A stretch of DNA of 10,304 nucleotides, from NCBI GenBank assembly GCA_013330215.1, contig DUIS01000036.1:1-10304 (forward strand), given 5' to 3'. Below the pieces are notes generated by a model. That model was given only the letters and a program-made list of their open reading frames with translations, searched no databases and was not told the origin of the DNA. Numbering within the stretch: position 1 is the first letter of the stretch; every line of letters begins with the position of its first letter. The position numbers were made by a program, and so were the translations under genes. This stretch comes from Microcaldota archaeon (GTDB lineage Archaea; Micrarchaeota; Micrarchaeia; Micrarchaeales; Micrarchaeaceae). Positions 6,197 through 10,304 of this stretch are shown in pieces.

Positions 6197-6641
6197 AATA
6201 TAGCGGCGATTAAACTCTTTAATACCTTAATATCCATAAACTAAAGGTGGTTTAAATGGACACCAGATATCTAGCAGGATTTTTTGATGGTGAAGGCTCC
6301 TTCATAGCCAGAATTAAGCCAGATGCCCGATACAGACTAAGTTCACAGATAGAACTTAGTATAAGCATAACACAGAAAGACAGGGAAGTACTGGAATTAA
6401 TAAAAAATTTCTACGATATGGGGCATGTCTACCTAGATAATAAAAGACATATCTACGAATTAAGAATCGGGAAATTTAGAGATATACAACGATTTCTATT
6501 CCTGATAAAAGATTACATAATAGTAAAAAGGAGAGATATGGATCTATTCTTAAAATGTTTAGATATGGTGTCAAATAAAAAACATCTGCAGAATGACGGA
6601 TTTAATGAGATTAAGGAGGTAATATCGCTTCTACATTCTCG
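6197..6641 (+). mobile_element. 16S rRNA intron, archaeal type, about 445 nt
   Basis: The exon text runs AACCTCGGGAAA, is interrupted, and resumes as AACGGAGGCTAATGC. Joined, it restores helix 8 with its GNRA loop (about E. coli 159-162). Inside the junctions, 6199-6210 pairs with 6624-6635 (10 of 12 positions, one a G·U), an unpaired AAA (6196-6198) forms the 5' bulge, and GGGAA (6191-6195) pairs with UUCUC (6636-6640). The 5' half therefore fits a bulge-helix-bulge splice motif. The 3' bulge, however, appears to be 6 nt rather than 3, so the splice points are uncertain by about 4 bases. Excision would be by the tRNA splicing endonuclease and ligation by RtcB. The intron is visibly richer in A+T than its surroundings. 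Confidence 0.85.
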
Positions 6642-6654
6642 AAACGGAGGCTAA
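6256..6654 (+). CDS. LAGLIDADG homing endonuclease encoded in the 16S intron
   Basis: This 132-residue protein has a single LAGLIDADG motif, YLAGFFDGEGSF at residues 5-16, with E13 in the place of the catalytic Asp (a common, active variant). It continues with FIARIKPDARYRLSSQIELSISITQ, the beta-sheet DNA-binding face seen in I-CreI-type enzymes. One motif and about 130 residues imply action as a homodimer. It would cut an intronless 16S gene near helix 8 and so spread the intron. AAAGGTGG lies just before the ATG and can pair with the CACC of the 16S 3' end, unlike the leaderless genes around it. Its codons (ATA, AGA, AAA, TTA) are far more A/T-rich than those of neighbours, a sign of transfer. 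The stop codon TAA at 6652-6654 lies in the downstream rRNA exon. Confidence 0.93.
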   Translation: MDTRYLAGFFDGEGSFIARIKPDARYRLSSQIELSISITQKDREVLELIKNFYDMGHVYLDNKRHIYELRIGKFRDIQRFLFLIKDYIIVKRRDMDLFLKCLDMVSNKKHLQNDGFNEIKEVISLLHSRNGG

Positions 6655-8012
6655 TGCGCCATAGGCTAGGACATCTGGAAGGAGTCCCAGCCAAAAAGGT
6701 TGCAAATTGCAGCATTACCGCTTTACGATGAGACTGCGGCGGATCAGGCAGTTGGCGGGGTAACGGCCCACCAAACCGATAACCTGTAGGGGATGTGAGA
6801 GCATGAGCCCCGAGAAGGGCACTGAGACAAGGGCCCTAGCGCTACGGCGTGCAGCAGGCGCGCAAACTCCACAATGCGCGAAAGCGTGATGGGGGGAATC
6901 TGAGCGATCCACTTCGGTGGATCTTTTGCCAAGTTTAGTCAGCTTGGCGAATAAGTGCTGGGCAAGACCGGTGGCAGCCGCCACGGTAATACCGGCAGCA
7001 CAAGTGGTGTCCACGATTATTGGGCTTAAAGCGCTCGTAGCTGGCCGATACCGTCTCGTGTGAAATATTGATGCTCAACATCAATGCGTGCACGAGATAC
7101 CTATTGGCTAGGGAGCGGGTGAGGTCAGGAGTACTTACGGGGGAGGGGTAAAATCCTATAATCCTGTAAGGACTAACGGTGGCGAAGGCGCCTGACTAGA
7201 ACGCATCCGACAGTGAGGGGCGAAGGCTAGGAGAACGAATCGGATTAGATACCCGAGTAGCCCTAGCAGTAAATCATGCAGACTCTGATGTTGCAGATAT
7301 CTAGAATATCTGCAGTACCGTAGCGTAAGTGTTAAGTCTGCCGCCTGGGGAGTACGGTCGCAAGATTGAAACTTAAAGCAATTGGCGGGGGAGCACCACA
7401 AGGGGTGGATGCTGCGGTTTAATTGAATTCAACGTCGGAAATATTACCAGGAGCGACGGCAGGATGAAGGTCAGACTAAAGATCTTACCCGACGAGCCGA
7501 GAGGTAGTGCATGGCGATCGTCAGCTCGTGGTGTGAACTGTCCGGTTAAGTCCGGTAACGAGCGAGACCTTCGCTAACAGTTGCCACCTGCTTAGAGATA
7601 AGTGGGGCACTCTGTTAGGACCGCCTCTGTTTAAAGAGGAGGAAGGAGAGGGCAACGGTACGTCAGTATGCTCTGAATCTCCTGGGCAACACGCGGCATA
7701 CAAAGGTTGGCACAATGAGACGCAACACCGAAAGGTGAAGCAAATCCCCTAAAACCAACCCGAGTTCGGATTGAGGGTTGAAACTCACCCTCATGAAGCT
7801 GGAATCCCTAGTAATCGCTTGTCACTATCGAGCGGTGAATATGTCCCAGCTCCTTGCACACACCGCCTGCCAAGTCACCCAAGTGGGGTCCTAGTGAGGC
7901 AGTGCCATTAGGCATTTTCGAGTTAGGGTTCCGTGAGGAGGGCTAAGGCATAACAAGGTATCCGTAGGGGAACCTGCGGATAGATCACCTCGACAAATAT
8001 CAGTGTGCACAG

Positions 8013-8047
8013 GTTGCGCTTTTCTTGCATTGAATCTCAAGACTACA
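8013..8047 (+). other. 16S processing stem, 3' strand
   Basis: This trailer segment pairs with the leader at 5987-6021: 8035-8047 with 5987-5999 (13 of 13), and 8013-8025 with 6009-6021 (12 of 13). The central 4 bp and its bulges lie at about 8026-8034. It begins about 20 nt past the mature 16S end. Confidence 0.85.
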
Positions 8048-8049
8048 GC

Positions 8050-8061
8050 TTTTTATTTTAT
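8050..8061 (+). terminator. T-rich end of the 16S transcript
   Basis: A T-rich tract (TTTTTATTTTAT) follows the processing stem by two bases and is the probable termination site of the 16S unit. Nothing else is recognised in 8062-8092. Confidence 0.5.
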
Positions 8062-8092
8062 CATAAGCGAGCGCGAGCCATGCTAAGAACAG

Positions 8093-8101
8093 CTTAATAA
8101 C
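8093..8101 (+). promoter_or_regulatory. Possible TATA box of the LAGLIDADG-like gene
   Basis: CTTAATAAC lies about 26 nt before 8123, leaving a leader of about 15 nt ahead of the ATG at 8138. It is weaker than the other boxes in this window. Confidence 0.4.
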
Positions 8102-8137
8102 TTAATTCCGAAGTGTATCCGTAATGCGTGATGTAAG

Positions 8138-8650
8138 ATGGCAAGGAAACTGGGCATGAGCCCTGACACGAGCTACATGCTCGGGGTATGCAACTGCAAT
8201 AGCAGCGCCTCCTCGATAAGCTTAGCTACTGCAAGCAACGAGCTTGTGGAAAGGTTCGTACGCATAGCGGTATCGCTTGGCACAAGGCCTAGCGCCATAC
8301 GGATAAAGAAAGAAGAGAGCGTGACGGAGGTAACGATTAGCAATTCAAAGCTGAAGAAGATGCTCGATGCCGCATTGGAGAAGAGGGAGCGCATATTCAG
8401 GTACAGGAACGAGTATTCCGCGAGCTATTTCGCCGCGCTGTTCGATTGCAATGGCGGCGCGGACGGCAGGGGCGTATTCATACGCATGAAGCCCTATGAC
8501 TCGATAATCATAGAGAGGATCGGTTTCCACACCACCGGTTCAGGCAAGTGCTACATAAGGAAAGGGCTGGACTTCGTGAAGTTCATAGCCCCCTTCAGCA
8601 TAAGGGCAAAGGGCATTCATTTTCCTGCAGACAAGCGTGGCCGTAGCTGA
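8138..8650 (+). CDS. Degenerate two-motif LAGLIDADG-fold protein, catalytic residues lost
   Basis: The 170-residue product has two motifs in the layout of a monomeric double-LAGLIDADG protein. Motif one is MLGVCNCNSS (14-23), followed by SISLATASNELVERFVRIAVSLG, the usual strand-helix continuation. Motif two is YFAALFDCNGGADGRG (97-112), followed by a strand. The final acid of each motif, which binds the catalytic metal (D20 in I-CreI), is Asn here: N21 and N105. N19 also replaces the earlier Asp of motif one, so DNA cleavage is not expected while the binding fold is kept. Codon use is host-like (ATA and AGG but G/C-rich overall), unlike the intron gene, suggesting long residence. It lies about 145 nt past the 16S gene. 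Candidate roles: rRNA maturation or intron-folding factor, or DNA-binding regulator (inference). Confidence 0.75.
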   Translation: MARKLGMSPDTSYMLGVCNCNSSASSISLATASNELVERFVRIAVSLGTRPSAIRIKKEESVTEVTISNSKLKKMLDAALEKRERIFRYRNEYSASYFAALFDCNGGADGRGVFIRMKPYDSIIIERIGFHTTGSGKCYIRKGLDFVKFIAPFSIRAKGIHFPADKRGRS

Positions 8651-8655
8651 CAGCC

Positions 8656-8976
8656 CTACCTGCCTATCAGCGAGAAGAGAAGGTCGTTGTTGTCATCAGC
8701 CGCTGCGCCTATCCGTTTCCTCTCATGGCACTTCTCGCATACGTACACTATAACAAATCCGCGCCTGGTGTACTCGGTGCTTACAGGCCTCATCAATCCC
8801 TTGCATTCCGATTTCCTGTCGCCCGGATTTACATCCACATGCCTGCCCCAGAGACAATTCGGGCAATGGTCTGTATAGCCTGTTCCGGTTACCTTTGTCT
8901 TGCACACCTTACATGTGAAATTCTCCACCTTCCTGGAGAACCTCCTCGATTTGCCGTATTTCCCGTAGTCCATCAT
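8656..8976 (-). CDS. RNHCP-domain zinc-ribbon protein, 106 aa
   Basis: The product contains the RNHCP signature: RRFSRKVENFTCKVC (11-25), then DHCPNCLWGRHVD (36-48), PGDRKSECKGLM (51-62) and a closing VYVCEKCHERKRIG (78-90). In the name-giving motif, RNHCP reads TDHCP here, but the HCPxCLW core is intact. CxxC pairs at 22-25, 38-41 and 80-83 plus C58 indicate zinc binding. The family is small, found in bacteria and some archaea, and lacks a firm function; RNA binding is often supposed. The start is put at ATG 8976 (or 8973) because the TATA box at 8993-9004 makes the message leaderless there. The longer frame to 9135 reaches past the promoter and into the next gene's coding frame. It faces the LAGLIDADG-like gene tail to tail with 5 bases between. 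Confidence 0.88.
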   Translation of the reverse strand: MMDYGKYGKSRRFSRKVENFTCKVCKTKVTGTGYTDHCPNCLWGRHVDVNPGDRKSECKGLMRPVSTEYTRRGFVIVYVCEKCHERKRIGAAADDNNDLLFSLIGR

Positions 8977-8992
8977 ATACAATTCAGCAAAA

Positions 8993-9004
8993 GATATATT
9001 AAAT
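8993..9004. promoter_or_regulatory. Divergent TATA region between RNHCP and DHH genes
   Basis: GATATATTAAAT reads as a TATA box on both strands. Leftward it sits about 25 nt from the RNHCP start at 8976. Rightward it predicts a transcript beginning near 9024, about 190 nt before the first ATG of the DHH gene but only just before its reading frame opens at 9025. Confidence 0.55.
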
Positions 9005-9210
9005 CCCGAATAGATAATCCTTAATCGGGTGTCTATTCTATCACTTGTGATTCTATAGGGAAGGGAAAGCTGACGATAACGGACAACACACGCGGAAGAA
9101 GGCAGGCGGAGGTAGACCCGAGGCACCTCCGCCACAATGCAAGGCTCGCGGAGCTGCTGAGCAAAAGCAGGCAGATATATTGTGCCTCAAGGGACAGCAA
9201 TATCGACGGA

Positions 9211-10137
9211 ATGGGCACGCCCGCGCTGCTTATAAGGAACTACTGTATGCCCCCAAGGAACATATTCTTCATGCAGCAGAAGGATTTCGGGCTGCTACTC
9301 AACCACATAAAAAAATTGAATCCAAAAGAATCGACATTCATAATAGGCGACCTGAGCCTGAACGATGACCAGATATCATACGTAAAGGAGATGATATCAA
9401 GGCTGAAGAGGAATGGAAATACAGTGATCTGGCTGGACCACCATCCCTGGAGCGAAAAGGGCATAAAGGCGATAAGGGAAGTGGACTTCGGTGTATCAGG
9501 GGAGAACGAATTGTACAGCGCGGCGCAGCTCGCATATATGCTGTTCTGCAAAAGGGACAGGGAGAACAAACTGCTCTCGGACATGATACACGTAAGCGAT
9601 TTCGCGCTCAAGTCAAGGAGGTTCGGGAGGACAAACGAGAAACTGACAGGGGCGATAATGTCCTTCAGGTGGAAGGGCAGCAGCATGCAGTCCAACCTGC
9701 AGAGGCTTGCATCGATAATCGCAAGGCTGGATTTCAGCAACCCCTTTGTGGAGCGGGCATACAGGAGCTACCTGAAGGCGTCTAAGGGTGGGATAGCAAG
9801 GCTGAAGGCCAACACCTACATAGCCGCTACATCGCCATACAGGATTGCCGTAGGGTTCAGCAAAAGACTCCACACAAACCAGGCATGCGGCATAATCGCG
9901 AAAAGATGCAGGAGCGACATAGAGGTATACGTAGACATCGAGACGGGAAAAAGCGGGGCGCGGAGCAGGAAGGGGGTTGATTGCTCGCTGATTGCTTCGG
10001 CGCTGAACGGCGGGGGGCATCCCCAGGCCTCTGGTTTTGTACTGGACCCGAAAAGATTCGGCAATTTCGACGGCAACGGAAGGAAGAGGTTCGTAGAAAG
10101 AATCAAAAACCTGTCCAAAGAGGCGTATAGGCAATAG
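9211..10137 (+). CDS. DHH/DHHA1-family phosphoesterase; true start upstream and unresolved
   Basis: From ATG 9211 the product is 308 aa. It carries DHH motif II (FIIGD, D47), motif III WLDHHPW (D76, H77, H78), motif IV near VSD (D130), and the DHHA1 substrate-binding GGGHPQASGF at 267-276. This is the layout of archaeal RecJ/NrnA-like nucleases that hydrolyse short RNA or single-stranded DNA, or cyclic dinucleotide products. Motif I lies just before the first ATG: RDSNIDG at 9190-9210, in the same frame, which is open from 9025. The real protein thus begins upstream with a non-ATG/GTG/TTG codon, possibly CTG 9070, which follows the purine-rich GGGAAGGGAAAG. Compared with RecJ DxDxDG, motif I reads DSNIDG, one acid replaced by Asn, so metal binding may be weakened. 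Domain assignment is firm; start and activity are open. Confidence 0.85.
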   Translation: MGTPALLIRNYCMPPRNIFFMQQKDFGLLLNHIKKLNPKESTFIIGDLSLNDDQISYVKEMISRLKRNGNTVIWLDHHPWSEKGIKAIREVDFGVSGENELYSAAQLAYMLFCKRDRENKLLSDMIHVSDFALKSRRFGRTNEKLTGAIMSFRWKGSSMQSNLQRLASIIARLDFSNPFVERAYRSYLKASKGGIARLKANTYIAATSPYRIAVGFSKRLHTNQACGIIAKRCRSDIEVYVDIETGKSGARSRKGVDCSLIASALNGGGHPQASGFVLDPKRFGNFDGNGRKRFVERIKNLSKEAYRQ

Positions 10138-10160
10138 CCCCAAAATAGTGCAGCAAAAGC

Positions 10161-10168
10161 TATTTATA
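10161..10168 (+). promoter_or_regulatory. TATA box of the glutamine amidotransferase gene
   Basis: TATTTATA is centred about 25 nt before 10189, so the message starts at or within a base or two of the ATG at 10188 and is leaderless. Confidence 0.6.
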
Positions 10169-10187
10169 TTAGGAAATCCACTATTAT

Positions 10188-10304
10188 ATGTGTGGTATTG
10201 TGGTTGAACAATCTTGTATTCAAAAGCAGAAAGATTCAAGTTTTACACATCTTAGGGACCTCGTCAGGCACGGCTCCGAAAGCCTGAAGAGCGGCCTAAA
10301 CGCC
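10188..10304 (+). CDS. Class II glutamine amidotransferase, N-terminal fragment
   Basis: The first 39 codons are present and run off the window end. The protein begins MCGIV, in which Cys2 becomes the N-terminal nucleophile of class II (Ntn) glutamine amidotransferases once Met is removed. Such domains release ammonia from glutamine in PurF, GlmS, asparagine synthetase and glutamate synthase. The later LRDLVRHGSESLKSGLNA stretch resembles the helix that precedes the RGxxSAG-type glutamine-binding loop, which would follow outside the window. After MCGIV, most relatives continue with a Gly-rich strand; here VEQSCIQKQKDSS is unusual, so which synthase this is cannot be told. The start at 10188 is fixed by the catalytic Cys and the TATA box. 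Confidence 0.75.
   Translation, partial: MCGIVVEQSCIQKQKDSSFTHLRDLVRHGSESLKSGLNA

Larger units (their letters stand above)
6058..7993 (+). rRNA. rrs: 16S ribosomal RNA with an intron in helix 8
   Basis: Recognisable landmarks include the 5' domain ACGGCTCAGTAACACGTGG, the 530 loop (6971-6989), ATTAGATACCC (7243-7253), the 915 region (7370-7389), GAGCGAGACC and the decoding region ACACACCGCC. The 3' end GGGGAACCTGCGG is followed by GATCACCTC (anti-Shine-Dalgarno). Ends are placed by alignment to the archaeal consensus and are good to a few bases. Without the intron the RNA is about 1.49 kb. It is archaeal in type but very divergent: C18/G917, C1404/G1497 and U1406/U1495 are replaced by G/C, U/A and C/G, and C518 and G527 by G and A (E. 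coli numbers assigned by eye). No tRNA or 23S gene follows; the next gene encodes a protein. Product: the RNA of the small ribosomal subunit. Confidence 0.96.

Noticed and set aside
7284..7308. Palindromic hairpin around GCAGATATCTAGAATATCTGC
   Set aside because: It falls in the variable helix 26 region of 16S rRNA and is simply that helix, not a mobile or regulatory repeat.
6715..7715. Several 60-100 codon open frames on the minus strand inside the 16S gene
   Set aside because: They are antisense to conserved rRNA and show no protein-family features.
8977..9135. N-terminal extension of the RNHCP protein by 53 residues
   Set aside because: The extension has no RNHCP-family character, lies upstream of the TATA box at 8993-9004, and overlaps antisense the reading frame that encodes DHH motif I.

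Overview
The window looks like chromosomal DNA from a DPANN-type archaeon, most plausibly a Micrarchaeota/ARMAN-like lineage; that placement is inference. Archaeal evidence: an archaeal-type 16S rRNA gene with a bulge-helix-bulge processing stem, a rRNA intron encoding a LAGLIDADG endonuclease, a detached 5S gene, archaeal TATA boxes about 25 nt before almost every start with little or no leader, an archaeal primase subunit, and a tRNA. The 16S, 5S and tRNA genes are scattered singly, and no 23S lies within the roughly 2.3 kb that follow the 16S.

Layout. 1-1326 (+): the end of a membrane protein gene and an overlapping gene for a membrane-anchored protein of unknown function. 1342-2065 (-): an unknown helical protein and a free-standing 5S rRNA gene. 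2156-2899 (+): a secreted SLT/GH23 lytic transglycosylase, striking in an archaeon. 2904-4013 (-): a two-gene unit, a PriL/PriX-like primase subunit followed by a 49-residue zinc-finger protein. 4096-4197 (-): a tRNA followed directly by a perfect 10-bp hairpin. 4275-5776 (+): a DEDDh exonuclease lacking its last catalytic Asp, and a putative TIM-barrel protein. 5876-8061 (+): the 16S transcription unit, with promoter, processing stem, an intron of about 445 nt in helix 8 carrying an I-CreI-like endonuclease gene, and trailer. 8138-8650 (+): a second LAGLIDADG-fold protein whose catalytic acids are both Asn. 8656-8976 (-): an RNHCP zinc-ribbon protein. 9211-10137 (+): a DHH/DHHA1 phosphoesterase whose first motif lies upstream of the first ATG. 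10188-end (+): the start of a class II glutamine amidotransferase.

The most unusual region is the 16S locus. The rRNA changes several almost invariant positions, usually as compensated pairs: the central pseudoknot pair 18/917, the decoding-site pairs 1404/1497 and 1406/1495, and helix 24 pair 783/799. It therefore appears to be a functional but very divergent rRNA that standard primers would match poorly. It carries an intron with an apparently active homing endonuclease, and a catalytically dead relative of the same fold is encoded about 145 nt downstream. I propose, as inference only, that the dead protein is a domesticated RNA- or DNA-binding factor that may act on this locus.
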